Below, piece after piece: positions 35,066-45,508 of a DNA stretch of 64,000 bases. A model generated the notes under the pieces. The model saw only the letters and a list, made by a program, of their open reading frames with translations, did no database searches and was not told the origin of the DNA. The stretch is from assembly GCF_023502345.1 (NCBI RefSeq), contig NZ_JAMFLX010000023.1, forward strand, positions 18,526 to 82,525. The letters are read 5' to 3'. This DNA is from Parendozoicomonas callyspongiae. GTDB taxonomy: Bacteria; Pseudomonadota; Gammaproteobacteria; Pseudomonadales; Endozoicomonadaceae. The position numbers and the translations under genes are program-made. Position 1 is the first letter of the stretch. Every line of letters begins with the position of its first letter.

Positions 35066-36098
35066 AAGCTTCACCTTCCATCTGCTCTATGGTGCTTTCA
35101 ACAGCCACTGGGCAAGCCACAAAATGTCGTTGACTGAGATGGGGCAAAACCTCAAGTGGCGGGCGGAATTTACTGCAGAATGTTTGTGCTACAGGGCAGC
35201 GTTCGACAAAACGGCATCCAGGAAGCAGGCTGGATTGATCTGGTGGTGAGCCGGTAATACCTGCAGGGCCTGAAGCATTTTCACCTCGTTTGCTGCGCAG
35301 GTCAGGTACCGACGACAGTAGCCCTTTGGTGTAAGGGTGTACCGGACGCGTTAACACATCTTCCATGGTGCCGTATTCAGCTATACGACCGGCATAGAGT
35401 ACTGCAACCTGGTCGGCCATCTGGGCGACCACACTGATGTCGTGGGTAATCAGGATAATGGCGATATTTTCCCGGCACTGGATATCTTTCAGAAGCTCCA
35501 GAATCTGGGCCTGAACCGTAGCATCCAGAGCAGTGATCGGCTCATCGGCAATCAGGATTTTCGGGTTGCCCACCAGCGCCAGGGCAATCATAACCCGCTG
35601 CAGCATGCCTCCGGACATTTCATGGGGGTAGCGGTTGTATCGATCCTCGGGGTCAGGAATACCGGTACGTTGCAGCAGTTCAATAGCAATCTCCTTACCC
35701 TGCTGTTTGGAAACACCCCGCAGGCGAACTGCCTGGGATGCCAGCTGAGGGCCGACCTTTTTCATGGGATTCAGGGCGGAAATGGGATCCTGGAAAATAA
35801 TTCCGAAATTCTCACCTCTCAGTTTGGCCAGTTCCCTGGCAGGTTTATTCAACAGATCCTGACCAGAGCATTGGGACTGACCGCGAATGTCCACAGAGAC
35901 CCCTTCTGGCAGCAGACCCAGTGGGCCAAGGGTCATAACTGTTTTACCTGAACCACTTTCGCCCACCACTGCCAGGATTTCTCCTGCATTGACTTCCAGG
36001 TTGACGCTATCCACGGCTCGCACAGAAACCTGTTCGGTATAAAGATCGATAACAAGATCTTTGACTTTGAAAAGAGGTTCTTTCTTTAGCTTGTTCAT
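35055..36098 (-). CDS. ABC transporter ATP-binding protein (NikD/DppD type)
   Basis: 347 residues. Walker A GESGSGKTVM, signature MSGGMLQRVMIALAL, Walker B ILIADEPITALD, then the CRFVERCPVAQTFC cysteine pattern of the oligopeptide/dipeptide/nickel subfamily C-terminal region. Its ATG overlaps the preceding permease stop by 4 bases. It forms a heterodimer with the next protein. Confidence 0.88.
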   Translation of the reverse strand: MNKLKKEPLFKVKDLVIDLYTEQVSVRAVDSVNLEVNAGEILAVVGESGSGKTVMTLGPLGLLPEGVSVDIRGQSQCSGQDLLNKPARELAKLRGENFGIIFQDPISALNPMKKVGPQLASQAVRLRGVSKQQGKEIAIELLQRTGIPDPEDRYNRYPHEMSGGMLQRVMIALALVGNPKILIADEPITALDATVQAQILELLKDIQCRENIAIILITHDISVVAQMADQVAVLYAGRIAEYGTMEDVLTRPVHPYTKGLLSSVPDLRSKRGENASGPAGITGSPPDQSSLLPGCRFVERCPVAQTFCSKFRPPLEVLPHLSQRHFVACPVAVESTIEQMEGEAYEQ

Positions 36099-37000
36099 GC
36101 GCTGGCCTCCAGCTCAGAAATTCGGGCTTCTTCCTGTGCTCTCAGGCGCTTCAATATTTTCAGGTGGCGCTGGGTCAGTCCTCTCGGCACTTTCTTCAGG
36201 GCAAAGTGTTCACCCAGCAGGTTGAAACTGGAAACCACCAGAGTCAGGGCAAGGCCAGGGAGAACAACCAGGCGGGGGTACTGTTCGAGATAGTTCATAC
36301 CATCAACCAGCATCTGCCCCCATTCCGGTGTTGGCGGTTCCACTCCAAGACCCAGAAAGCTAAGGGTTGCGATGGCAAGCACCAGGGCTCCGGCATCGGC
36401 GCTGGCATAAACCACAACCAGGGCCAGAACATGGGGAAGAATATGGCGTACAAAAATATGCAGATGGCTGGCACCCATAACCCGCGCTGCTTCAATATAC
36501 GGCTGGTGCAGCTCAGATGTCACGACCGCCCGGCTCATACGGGCATAGTTGGCCCACCATGCCATGGTCAGTGCAGCGATCATTGACCAGTATCCGGGAC
36601 CAATAATGCCGATAAATGCCAGGGCAACAACCAGGCTGGGCAGGCTGAGAATAATGTCGATGGCAGAGATTAGAACCAACTCGGTTTTACCACCCACATA
36701 GCCTGCAAATGAACCAATGGTGACTCCGATAATCAGAGCCGCGATCAGAACAATTGACATGGCTACCAGGGAGACCTGTGCACCAGTGATAATCCGGCTA
36801 AGCAGATCCCGCCCCAGATAATCCGTTCCCAGCCAGTGCTCCCAGCTGGAACCCTGCAGTACGGCTGAGTAGTTCTGGGTCGTCGGGTCATAGGGGCTGA
36901 TCCACAGAGCGAATATGGCTATGGCAACAAACAGAAGTACAGGCGTCAGTACGGCCCAGGGCCATGTGGCAAGAGTTGAAAGACTGTGCTTGTTAAGCAT
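36095..37000 (-). CDS. ABC transporter permease (NikC/DppC type)
   Basis: 301 residues with six hydrophobic segments. The N-terminal region has the LGTDYLGRDLLSRI motif of this family, and the EAA-type loop is EAARVMGASHLHIFVRHILPH. The C-terminal tail of about 40 residues is charged. The start overlaps the upstream permease by 8 bases. Confidence 0.87.
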   Translation of the reverse strand: MLNKHSLSTLATWPWAVLTPVLLFVAIAIFALWISPYDPTTQNYSAVLQGSSWEHWLGTDYLGRDLLSRIITGAQVSLVAMSIVLIAALIIGVTIGSFAGYVGGKTELVLISAIDIILSLPSLVVALAFIGIIGPGYWSMIAALTMAWWANYARMSRAVVTSELHQPYIEAARVMGASHLHIFVRHILPHVLALVVVYASADAGALVLAIATLSFLGLGVEPPTPEWGQMLVDGMNYLEQYPRLVVLPGLALTLVVSSFNLLGEHFALKKVPRGLTQRHLKILKRLRAQEEARISELEASA

Positions 37001-37934
37001 TGCTCTGCCTCCGGATACGTGGGTCGATTAACAGACAGATAATATCGACGAACAGATTGACAAAAACGAAGAACATGATGAAAGACAGCAGGGTTGCCTG
37101 CATGGAGATAAAGTCCCTGAATCTGATGGCTTCAATAAAAAAGGCGCCGATTCCTTTCATGGCGAATACAGTCTCCACCACAATGGAGCCAATAATCATA
37201 AGGGTGAACTGGGCTCCAAAGGTGGTCAGATAAGGCACGGCAATATTGGGCAGTGCTTCCCGTGTCAGTACGCCCAGGCGGGTATACCCCATGGCAAAAC
37301 CGGTGGTCGCAAAGGGGCGTGACATGATTTCCTGCAGATTGACCCGTACCACCCGACTCAACACTGAGCAGGGGAAGAGAGCGATGGTCAGACAGGGCAT
37401 AATCCAGGAAGCCGCACTGCTACCGGCAAAAGCCGGTAGCCAGCCAAGAGTCACTGAAAACAGCATTACCAGCAGAGCTGCCACAAAAAAGTTTGGGGTT
37501 GAAGCGCCTGCCAGGGATAAAGCCCTGAGCAGTGAGTCGATTTTGCCGCCGTTACTGATAGCCCCCAGCATGCCAATAGTCAGTGACATAATCAGAGCTA
37601 TTGCCCCGCCACATACCAGAAGCAGGCCTGTGACCGGAGCACGTTCGGCAAACTCTTCCAAAATCGGTTTGCCGGTGCGCAGTGATCCCCCGAAGTCACC
37701 AGCAACCGAATCTGACAGCCAGCGGCCATAGCGAACCGGCAGTGGATCATTCAGACCAAGATCATCGGCAATACTTTGTACCAGTTCCGCTGAAGCTGAA
37801 GGTCCTGCCGTGCGCTCGGCGATCAGGGCGGCAACATTGCCGGGAGCAGCTGCAATCAGGGCAAAGGTCAGTGCCGAAGCCGCAAGAATCATGGCCAGCG
37901 CAAGCAGAGTGCGCCGGGCAATAAGAGTTAACAT
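36993..37934 (-). CDS. ABC transporter permease (NikB/DppB type)
   Basis: 313 residues with six hydrophobic segments. The periplasmic part contains DLGLNDPLPVRYGRWLSDSVAGDFG, and the cytoplasmic EAA-type loop reads TTGFAMGYTRLGVLTREALPN. It lies 17 bases after the binding-protein gene. The order binding protein-B-C-D-E matches nikABCDE and dpp operons. Confidence 0.87.
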   Translation of the reverse strand: MLTLIARRTLLALAMILAASALTFALIAAAPGNVAALIAERTAGPSASAELVQSIADDLGLNDPLPVRYGRWLSDSVAGDFGGSLRTGKPILEEFAERAPVTGLLLVCGGAIALIMSLTIGMLGAISNGGKIDSLLRALSLAGASTPNFFVAALLVMLFSVTLGWLPAFAGSSAASWIMPCLTIALFPCSVLSRVVRVNLQEIMSRPFATTGFAMGYTRLGVLTREALPNIAVPYLTTFGAQFTLMIIGSIVVETVFAMKGIGAFFIEAIRFRDFISMQATLLSFIMFFVFVNLFVDIICLLIDPRIRRQSNA

Positions 37935-37951
37935 GTGATTTCAGCTCCGGA

Positions 37952-39523
37952 TCAGTCCGATAAAGTCACGTCGGAACCTAGCATCTGGTAATCAGTTGCG
38001 GGCAGGGTGAAACTGCCAACACGACGATTATGTGCCCAGAGTCGTTTAGGTGAGACCAGGGGGCTGACTGCCATATTTTCTGATAGCCAGTTATAGATAG
38101 CCTGCATCTTCTCTTCGCGGGCTGCGCCCTGGGCATTCAGTGCGGCTCGAACCACAGGATCCAGCTCTGGAGACATATAGATTTTGCCATCCGGTCCGCT
38201 GTCTACATCCGAGAGCAACAGGTTGGCGAGGGTGCCGTGAGGATCGTAGGGGGCACCGTAGGTAGCCATAAAGGTCAGGTCATACTGGAATACCGGGCGG
38301 CGGTCATGAATGGTGGCATTGTCAACGGACGACACCCGCACCTTGATACCTGTTTCAGATAGTTGTCCCTGAATCATTTCAGCCAGACGGCGGGAGCCTG
38401 GCAGGGCCTCTTCGGACACCATCAGTTCCAGCTCCAGAGCTTTGCCATCTTTGATCCAGCTGTTACCGCTTCGGGTCCAGCCGGCCTGTTCCAGTTTGGT
38501 GCGGGCAGCCTGGATATCACGCTGGGGCAGGGGATTACGGTTGCCGCTATAGGGAATCACCTTTGGAAACAGGTTGGCAGTCGCTGTGGCATAGCCTTCA
38601 TAAATAATGGCGACTATGGCATTGCGTTCCAGGCTCAGATCAATGGCTTCACGAACACTCTTGTCCTGCAGCAGGGGAGATTTTGGTGAGTAAGTCAGCA
38701 GAATTGAAGTCGTTCCAGGCTCGGCAACAACGGCAACATTCGGGTCACGCTGCATGCTTCGGGCTCGGCGAGGGGAGAGGGGGGACGCCCAGTCGCCACC
38801 AATAATATCCAGGTCACCGGAGCGCAGACCATTGGAGCGGGCCAGCTCATCGGGGACAACTTTTAGCTCCATATTGGCGAAAGATGGTGTGTTGCCCCAG
38901 TAATTTTTATTGCGGGTAAGAAGAGTGCGGCTGTTATTGTTTTCAGTGACAACCCACGGGCCTGTTCCTATGGGAGCTGTTTGATTTCCGCGGGCATCTA
39001 CAGCCTTGGGCGACAGGAATCGAACAGGGCGGATAATCGTCAGTTCGTAGAGTGCTGCAGGAACCGGCTTGGACAGGTTGATAACCAGATCATATTGCCC
39101 ATTGGTTTCGATGCTCTTCATGGCATCGGAAATGCCAATCCATGAGAACTCCGGTTTCCCCATCCAGCGCTCCAGGTTCCATTTGGCAGTCTGGGCATCG
39201 AAGGGAGAACCATCACTGAAGGTGACATTTTTTCGCAGCTTGAATGACAGGGTCAGACCATCATCAGAGGTGATCCAGGACGTTGCCAGAGCCGGTTGCA
39301 GCTGACCGTCGGTACCATAACGAATTAAGGGTTCGAAAATCAGTGAGTATGTACTCAAGGCAGAGACATTCTGCAACAGATCAAGATTCCCGGTTTCCTG
39401 TTTGATAGCAATTCTGAGAGTCTGGTTTTCCTGAGCGGAAGAAGTGATCGGGATAGTCGTGGCGAGAGTGGTAAAAAGAAGTGTGCTGAGAATAAAAACT
39501 GTACGACGGAACTTGTTTAACAT
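37952..39523 (-). CDS. Extracellular solute-binding protein, NikA-like
   Basis: About 523 residues from the ATG at 39523, chosen because a signal peptide (MLNKFRRTVFILSTLLFTTLA) begins there; the longer frame adds 23 unlikely residues. It belongs to the SBP_bac_5 family. It resembles NikA in several segments: the IFEPLIRYGTDG start, RPVRFLSP, APIGTGPWVV and YGAPYDPHGTL. NikA uses the Arg of RPxRF and the His of DPH near its metal-chelate ligand, and both are present here. Substrate could be nickel, a metallophore complex, or a peptide. It is the first gene of a five-gene import operon, with a candidate LysR site upstream. Confidence 0.78.
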   Translation of the reverse strand: MLNKFRRTVFILSTLLFTTLATTIPITSSAQENQTLRIAIKQETGNLDLLQNVSALSTYSLIFEPLIRYGTDGQLQPALATSWITSDDGLTLSFKLRKNVTFSDGSPFDAQTAKWNLERWMGKPEFSWIGISDAMKSIETNGQYDLVINLSKPVPAALYELTIIRPVRFLSPKAVDARGNQTAPIGTGPWVVTENNNSRTLLTRNKNYWGNTPSFANMELKVVPDELARSNGLRSGDLDIIGGDWASPLSPRRARSMQRDPNVAVVAEPGTTSILLTYSPKSPLLQDKSVREAIDLSLERNAIVAIIYEGYATATANLFPKVIPYSGNRNPLPQRDIQAARTKLEQAGWTRSGNSWIKDGKALELELMVSEEALPGSRRLAEMIQGQLSETGIKVRVSSVDNATIHDRRPVFQYDLTFMATYGAPYDPHGTLANLLLSDVDSGPDGKIYMSPELDPVVRAALNAQGAAREEKMQAIYNWLSENMAVSPLVSPKRLWAHNRRVGSFTLPATDYQMLGSDVTLSD

Positions 39524-40084
39524 TTCGACTCTAAACCTGATACTTGTTGAAACCATAGAAAACTGCTGAAGGTGATACCGGCTGAATGACAATGGTGATG
39601 ATGGACGTCATGGTGCAGATGCATGGTCTTGCTCTCAGTGCTGAGGAAAGGTGCCCGCCATTCTATGGTGAGAATTTTTATCAGTTAAATTGAATGTTCT
39701 GTTTCTATCTATCAGTAAAATCGATTGATGGTGTGTAAAACCGTCAGCTTATCTTCGTGGATGTGCTGAATTGCGGAATATGGCTGTTCGTTGGGTTCCT
39801 GGCTGAATTTATTGAGATTAATTCTGCAGTATGGGTGGATTTTACTGGGGTTTCTGCAGAGAATGGCTGAATTCCCCGAAAATAAAATGGGATGAGGCCT
39901 GTACAGTAGGGAAGATTGGCAGCAACTGTATTCGACCAGGATAAGAATTACGGGATAACAACAAAATCTGCTGCAGGTTAGGATAAATATTGCGGCAGTG
40001 GAGAACTGGCTAATCAAGCAGTCATGAGCTGAGAAATGCATTGAAAGTGAATGTGTTTCCTTGGGTAAACAGGTTTTAATAATT
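39524..40084. other. Intergenic region between the importer operon and pheA
   Basis: About 560 bases with no convincing gene on either strand. It contains the candidate regulatory sites listed below at 39682-39729. The part from 39730 to 40084 shows nothing else I can name. Confidence 0.4.
39682..39704. promoter_or_regulatory. Candidate LysR binding site B upstream of the importer operon
   Basis: The site reads CAGTTAAATTGAATGTTCTG followed by TTT. It has the same orientation towards its leftward operon as site A at 33082. It lies 159 bases before the binding-protein ATG. A weaker copy starting CAGTAAAATCGAT follows at 39713-39729. Confidence 0.65.
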
Positions 40085-41197
40085 ATGAGTGAACAGGATA
40101 AAAAACCTCTGGATGGCCTGCGAGACAGAATTGATCAGTTGGATACATCCATTCTGAAGTTGATCAGCGAACGTGCTGAAGTGGCCAAGCAGGTTGCCAC
40201 AGTAAAACAGGCTTCCGGAGGGGATGCTGTGTTTTATCGCCCTGAGCGGGAAGCCCAGGTACTGCGAAAAATAATGGATAAAAACGATGGGCCTCTGGAT
40301 GATGAAGAGATGGCCCGTCTGTTTCGGGAAATTATGTCGGCCTGTCTGGCTCTTGAGCAGCCGGTCAGGGTTGCATTTCTTGGCCCGGAAGGAACCTTTA
40401 CCCAGCAGGCTGCACTGAAACACTTTGGTAAATCAGCTGTAACCGTACCTATGGCGGCAATTGATGAAGTCTTCCGGGAGGTGGAAGCCGGAGCCATGCA
40501 ATATGGTGTGGTTCCTGTTGAAAACTCCTCGGAAGGTGTTGTCAATCACACTCTGGATTCTTTTGTGAACTCTTCGCTGCAAATCTGCGGTGAAGTGGTG
40601 TTGCGTATTCATCATCATCTTATGTGCGCGGAGCAGACCCGCCGGGACAAGATTACCCGGGTTTATTCCCATGCCCAGTCTCTGGCCCAGTGTCGTAAGT
40701 GGCTGGATTCCCATTGGCCTATGGTGGAGAAAGTTGCTGTGACCAGTAATGCTGAAGCTGCCCGCCGGGTTAAGAGTGAGTGGAACTCTGCCGCCATTGC
40801 CGGTGATATGGCGATGGAGCTTTACGGATTGGAGAAAATTGCCGAGAAAATCGAGGATGAGCCGGATAATTCCACCCGCTTTCTGATTATTGGTAATCAG
40901 CAGGTTCCATCCAGTGGGACCAGCAATAACAAAGGCGCAGATAAAACGTCCATTGTCGTTTCCATGCGCAATAAGCCGGGCAGCCTGCACCGTCTTCTGG
41001 CACCTTTCCATTGTTATGATATCGACCTGACCCGAATCGAAACCCGGCCTTCCCGCAGTGGTGTCTGGAACTATGTGTTCTTTATCGATTTCACCGGGCA
41101 CCGTGATGATCCAAAGGTGCAGTATGTTTTGCGGGAAGTGGAGAGCTTTGCTTCAGAATTAAAAATACTGGGGTCTTACCCGAAAGGTGTCCTGTAA
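40085..41197 (+). CDS. pheA: Bifunctional chorismate mutase/prephenate dehydratase (P-protein)
   Basis: About 370 residues from the ATG at 40085; the in-frame TTG eight codons upstream is not needed. Chorismate mutase covers roughly residues 1-90 (LDGLRDRIDQLDTSILKLISER). Prephenate dehydratase follows from about 97, with AFLGPEGTFTQQAAL and SSEGVVNHTLD. An ACT domain covers the end, where the phenylalanine-binding motif reads ETRPSR. The enzyme takes chorismate to phenylpyruvate and is expected to be feedback-inhibited by phenylalanine. hisC follows after 25 bases. Confidence 0.94.
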   Translation: MSEQDKKPLDGLRDRIDQLDTSILKLISERAEVAKQVATVKQASGGDAVFYRPEREAQVLRKIMDKNDGPLDDEEMARLFREIMSACLALEQPVRVAFLGPEGTFTQQAALKHFGKSAVTVPMAAIDEVFREVEAGAMQYGVVPVENSSEGVVNHTLDSFVNSSLQICGEVVLRIHHHLMCAEQTRRDKITRVYSHAQSLAQCRKWLDSHWPMVEKVAVTSNAEAARRVKSEWNSAAIAGDMAMELYGLEKIAEKIEDEPDNSTRFLIIGNQQVPSSGTSNNKGADKTSIVVSMRNKPGSLHRLLAPFHCYDIDLTRIETRPSRSGVWNYVFFIDFTGHRDDPKVQYVLREVESFASELKILGSYPKGVL

Positions 41198-41222
41198 AGG
41201 GTGAGAGAGTGGGAGAGAATGT

Positions 41223-42356
41223 GTGACCTGTGATTTTTTAACACTGGCCAATGCCGGTGTACAAAAGCTCCAGCCCTACCAGCCTGGCAAACCGGTTTCC
41301 GAGTTGGCCCGTGAGCTGGGGCTGGAAGAAGCCAGTATTGTCAAACTGGCCAGTAATGAAAACCCTCTTGGGCCATCGCCGGTGGTTCTTGACGCTATTC
41401 GTGCTGAGTTTAATGATCTTACCCGTTATCCGGATGGCAGCGGTTATCAGCTGAAACAGACTCTGGCCAGAAAACTGGGTGTAGAGCCCGAAACCATCAC
41501 TCTTGGCAATGGTTCAAATGATGTTCTTGATCTGCTGGTGCGAGCCTGGGTAGCGCCGGGCGATGAGGTGATCTTTTCCGAACATGCTTTCGCGGTGTAT
41601 CCGATTTCGACTTTGGCCGCCAGCGGTGTACCTGTTCAGGTTCCGGCGGTTGATTACGGGCATGACCTGGATGCCATGGCTACAGCGGTGACCGATAAAA
41701 CCCGGATTATCTTTATTGCCAATCCCAATAATCCAACCGGAACCTGGTTGCTCCATTCCGCGATAGATGCGTTTTTAGCAAAAATTCCGGAACACGTGCT
41801 TGTGGTTCTGGATGAAGCCTATTGCGAATATATTGAAGAACCGGAATATCCCAATGGTTTGCAGTGGCTTAATCAATATCCGAACCTGGTTGTGACCCGA
41901 ACCTTTTCAAAAATATACGGGCTGGCTGGTTTGCGAATTGGTTTCAGTGTTTCCAGTCAGGAAATTGCCGGTGTGCTGAACCGGGTGCGCCAGCCTTTCA
42001 ATGTTAACAGCCTGGCTCTGGCTGCCGCTGAAAAAGCGCTCGATGATGATGAGTATGTAAAGCGCAGTCGCGACCTGAACCGCAAGGGTCTGGCTGACCT
42101 TGAGCAGGGGTTGAAGGCGCTTGGCCTGGACTTTATTCCGTCTCTGGGGAACTTCATTACATTTGATACAGGCAGTTCCGGCGACAAGGTTTTTCAGGAA
42201 TTATTGAAACTTGGAGTGATCGTTCGCCCGATTACCGGCTATGGTTTGCCCCGTCATTTAAGGGTGTCGGTGGGGACTGAAAGTGAAAACCGCCGTTTTT
42301 TAGAAGCCCTGCCTGCTGCGCTGAAAAGTGCAGCAGGTGGCAGTGTAGTGAAGTAA
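41223..42356 (+). CDS. hisC: Histidinol-phosphate aminotransferase
   Basis: 377 residues. The GTG start at 41223 follows GGGAGAG. Fold type I aminotransferase with KLASNENPLGPSP, the substrate motif ANPNNPTG and the pyridoxal phosphate lysine in TFSKIYGLAGLRIG. In pseudomonads this copy (hisC2) lies between pheA and the tyrA-aroA fusion. It may act on aromatic amino acids as well as on histidinol phosphate. Confidence 0.92.
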   Translation: MTCDFLTLANAGVQKLQPYQPGKPVSELARELGLEEASIVKLASNENPLGPSPVVLDAIRAEFNDLTRYPDGSGYQLKQTLARKLGVEPETITLGNGSNDVLDLLVRAWVAPGDEVIFSEHAFAVYPISTLAASGVPVQVPAVDYGHDLDAMATAVTDKTRIIFIANPNNPTGTWLLHSAIDAFLAKIPEHVLVVLDEAYCEYIEEPEYPNGLQWLNQYPNLVVTRTFSKIYGLAGLRIGFSVSSQEIAGVLNRVRQPFNVNSLALAAAEKALDDDEYVKRSRDLNRKGLADLEQGLKALGLDFIPSLGNFITFDTGSSGDKVFQELLKLGVIVRPITGYGLPRHLRVSVGTESENRRFLEALPAALKSAAGGSVVK

Positions 42357-42360
42357 GCCA

Positions 42361-44631
42361 GTGAGCACTATTCATCGAAGTATTAAGGGCCAGTCAAGCT
42401 GGCCGGTTTTATCGCGCACCAGAATTCTTGTTGTCGGCCTGGGTTTAATTGGAGGTTCTCTGGCTTCGGCACTGGTATCCCGGCGAGTGTGTCAGGAGGT
42501 ACTGGCCTGGGATCAGGATGAGCAGTCCCTGGTTCTGGCAAAAGAGCGGGGGATCATTGACCGCAGTGTGACTTCTCTCGAAGAAGGGATTTCCCTGGCG
42601 GATATTGTTGTGCTGGCTGTTCCTGTGCTGGCAATGTCGTCCACGGTGGAACAGCTTGCTGCGCTTGATCTGGCCGGAAAGGTTATTACCGATGTTGGCA
42701 GCAGTAAAAAAGATGTCGTTGCTGCCGCCCGTGATCATCTTGGCCATGTGCTTGAAGGCTTTGTGCCTGGGCACCCAATTGCGGGATCAGAGAAAAGTGG
42801 TGTGACAGCTGCCCGTGCTGACCTGTATGAAGCCCATAAAGTGATCGTCACCCCCCTGCCGGGAAATGCCTCTGGTGCCAGCCGTCTGGTGCGTGAGATG
42901 TGGGAGCGGGTGGGGGCAACTGTACTTGAGATGGATGTCGTCCATCATGATGAAGTGTTGGCGCGCACCAGTCATCTTCCCCACCTGCTGGCTTTTTCAC
43001 TGGTTGATACGCTGGCCGGAGACCAGGATAACCAGGAGATCTTCCGCTATGCCGCTGGTGGTTTTCGGGACTTTACCCGTATAGCCGCCAGTGACCCGAT
43101 CATGTGGCATGATGTTTTTGTCGCTAACCGTGATGCGGTTCTGTCAGCTCTGGATGAGTTCAGGAGTGGGCTCGACCAGATGCGTGAAGCCGTCGATAAG
43201 GGTGACAGCCAGTCCATGCTGGGTATTATTACCCGTGCCAAGTCAGCCCGTGAGCATTTTTCCAGAATTCTTGAGAATCAGTCTTACCTGAGAACTATGA
43301 GCAGCAATTCCATTTCTTATACTGCCCGCGCTGGTGGGCCTGTGACTGGTACCTTGCGGGTACCAGGTGATAAATCCATTTCCCACCGTTCCATTATGTT
43401 GGGTGCCCTGGCTAATGGAGTGACTGAGGTAACCGGTTTCCTTGAAGGTGAAGATGCCCTGGCAACCCTGCAGGCATTTCGTGATATGGGGGTGGTTATT
43501 GAAGGCCCTCATGATGGCAAGGTAACCATTTATGGTGTTGGGCTGCACGGCCTGCAGGCACCTCCGGGGCCTCTGTATCTTGGTAATGCCGGAACGGCCA
43601 TGCGCCTGATGTCCGGTTTAATGGCGGCGCAGTCCTTTGATGTCACCCTGACCGGTGATGAATCCCTGTCTGGTCGTCCCATGAATCGCGTGGTCAAGCC
43701 TCTTCAGAAAATGGGGGCGGTGATAGAAACGGCAGAAGGTGGACGTCCCCCGCTGGTTATTCGAGGCGGACAGAAGCTGGTTGGTATTGATTACGATATG
43801 CCAATGGCTTCCGCTCAGGTAAAATCCTGTCTTTTGCTTGCCGGACTTTACGCAGAGGGTGAAACCTCGGTGAAGGAACCCGGTATTACCCGTGATCATA
43901 CGGAACGTATGTTGACCGGACTTGGATACAAACTTGCCACCAATGACGGACTTGTCAGTCTGAAAGGTGGTGGTGAGCTGGCAGCTGTTGATAGAATAGA
44001 GGTTCCCGCAGATATTTCGTCATCAGCCTTTTTCCTGGTGGCAGCCAGTATTTCACAAGGATCTGAGCTGCTGCTGACCCATGTGGGTATCAACCCGACC
44101 CGTACCGGTGTGTTGGATATTCTCCGATTGATGGGGGCTGATATCACCCTGGAAAATGCCCGGGAAGTGGGTGGTGAACCGGTTGCTGATATTCGGGTGC
44201 GATCCACTCAGTTGAAAGGGATTGAGATCCCCGAGCATCTGGTGCCTCTGGCAATTGATGAATTCCCCGTGCTTTTTGTGGCTGCTGCCTGTGCAGAAGG
44301 TGAAACCCTCCTGAAGGGAGCAGAAGAGCTGCGTGTGAAGGAGAGTGACCGCATACAATCAATGGCTGATGGGTTAAATGCTCTGGGTGTAAAGGCCGAG
44401 GCTCTCCCCGATGGTATGCGTGTGCCGGGTTGTACTGAGCAGTCTGTGTTCAGCGGCGGCACCGTTGACAGCCATGGTGATCATCGTATTGCCATGGCGT
44501 TTGCCGTGGCGTCTTTACGCTGCGGTGGTGAGATAGAGATTCAGGATTGCGCCAACGTGGCGACGTCCTTCCCCAACTTTGTTGATCTGGCTCACTCTGT
44601 AGGGCTGGATCTGAATGAAACGGAAAGCTAG
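42361..44631 (+). CDS. Prephenate dehydrogenase / EPSP synthase fusion
   Basis: 756 residues, GTG start four bases after hisC. Residues 1-300 are TyrA: NAD-binding [26 protein letters not shown], and a conserved [11 protein letters not shown] segment. From about 310 the AroA part begins at [14 protein letters not shown]. It has [34 protein letters not shown] and [13 protein letters not shown]. The AroA part looks like the class II (Bacillus/CP4-like) branch. The fusion is known in pseudomonads. It makes 5-enolpyruvylshikimate-3-phosphate and 4-hydroxyphenylpyruvate. The AroA part could be misread as an independent gene because of its internal Met. Confidence 0.94.
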   Translation: MSTIHRSIKGQSSWPVLSRTRILVVGLGLIGGSLASALVSRRVCQEVLAWDQDEQSLVLAKERGIIDRSVTSLEEGISLADIVVLAVPVLAMSSTVEQLAALDLAGKVITDVGSSKKDVVAAARDHLGHVLEGFVPGHPIAGSEKSGVTAARADLYEAHKVIVTPLPGNASGASRLVREMWERVGATVLEMDVVHHDEVLARTSHLPHLLAFSLVDTLAGDQDNQEIFRYAAGGFRDFTRIAASDPIMWHDVFVANRDAVLSALDEFRSGLDQMREAVDKGDSQSMLGIITRAKSAREHFSRILENQSYLRTMSSNSISYTARAGGPVTGTLRVPGDKSISHRSIMLGALANGVTEVTGFLEGEDALATLQAFRDMGVVIEGPHDGKVTIYGVGLHGLQAPPGPLYLGNAGTAMRLMSGLMAAQSFDVTLTGDESLSGRPMNRVVKPLQKMGAVIETAEGGRPPLVIRGGQKLVGIDYDMPMASAQVKSCLLLAGLYAEGETSVKEPGITRDHTERMLTGLGYKLATNDGLVSLKGGGELAAVDRIEVPADISSSAFFLVAASISQGSELLLTHVGINPTRTGVLDILRLMGADITLENAREVGGEPVADIRVRSTQLKGIEIPEHLVPLAIDEFPVLFVAAACAEGETLLKGAEELRVKESDRIQSMADGLNALGVKAEALPDGMRVPGCTEQSVFSGGTVDSHGDHRIAMAFAVASLRCGGEIEIQDCANVATSFPNFVDLAHSVGLDLNETES

Positions 44632-45331
44632 ACCAGTTGTGATTGAAAAAAATGTACCGGTTGTCACTATCGACGGACCGGGAGGATCTGGAAAAGGGAC
44701 TGTTGCAGGCCTGCTGGCCCGTGAACTTGGCTGGCACCTGCTGGACAGTGGTGCACTCTATCGTCTGACAGCTCTTGCAGCCATTAATCATGGCGTTGAG
44801 CTGGATGATGAGGCTTCCCTGGAAGTGCTGGCTGCTCATCTGGATGTGCAGTTCCTGGCCTCTGACGTTGAGGGTGGCCAGGTTGGTATCATCCTTGAGG
44901 GCGAGCATGTTGAAAGTGCCATCCGCAATGAAGAGGTTGGTGCAGCTGCATCGAAAGTGGCTGCACTGCCAGCCGTGCGTGATGCCCTGATGTCCCGCCA
45001 GCGTGCTTTTGCCGAAGCTCCCGGGCTTGTGGCAGACGGCCGCGATATGGGAACTGTGGTTTTCACCGATGCGCCTGTAAAAATCTACCTGACGGCCAGT
45101 GCTGAAGAGCGTGCACGCCGCCGTCAATTGCAGTTGCAAGAGCAGGGGCAGAGTGTTAGCCTTGACCGCCTTTTGGCGGATATTCAGGCGCGGGACGAGC
45201 GTGATTCCAATCGTGCAGTTGCTCCCATGAAGCCAGCCGATGATGCAATCGTGCTGGACAGCACTAAACTGACCATTCAGGAAGTGCTGGGCCGGGTTCT
45301 GGATACCATGCGCAGTCGCGGTGTGATTTAA
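44615..45331 (+). CDS. cmk: Cytidylate kinase
   Basis: 238 residues. The P-loop is [15 protein letters not shown], followed by LLDSGALYR and [10 protein letters not shown]; the lid has RRRQLQLQ. It phosphorylates CMP and dCMP. The ATG at 44615 overlaps the end of the tyrA-aroA gene by 17 bases, so translation is coupled. Confidence 0.94.
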   Translation: MKRKARPVVIEKNVPVVTIDGPGGSGKGTVAGLLARELGWHLLDSGALYRLTALAAINHGVELDDEASLEVLAAHLDVQFLASDVEGGQVGIILEGEHVESAIRNEEVGAAASKVAALPAVRDALMSRQRAFAEAPGLVADGRDMGTVVFTDAPVKIYLTASAEERARRRQLQLQEQGQSVSLDRLLADIQARDERDSNRAVAPMKPADDAIVLDSTKLTIQEVLGRVLDTMRSRGVI

Positions 45332-45508
45332 AACACTCGCGCGCAGCATGAAAAGTTCTTTATCCCTTTGTTCCGATCCTTAGGGTCAGGACAGAGGGAT
45401 TTACGGTGGAGAGGAAAACCGTGTCAGTGAGACTGGTTGAGCCTGCGGCTTGATGTGTCTGTGCTGACGAAGGCCAGCGCTGAGGTTTTCGCTCCTATTT
45501 TGATTTGA

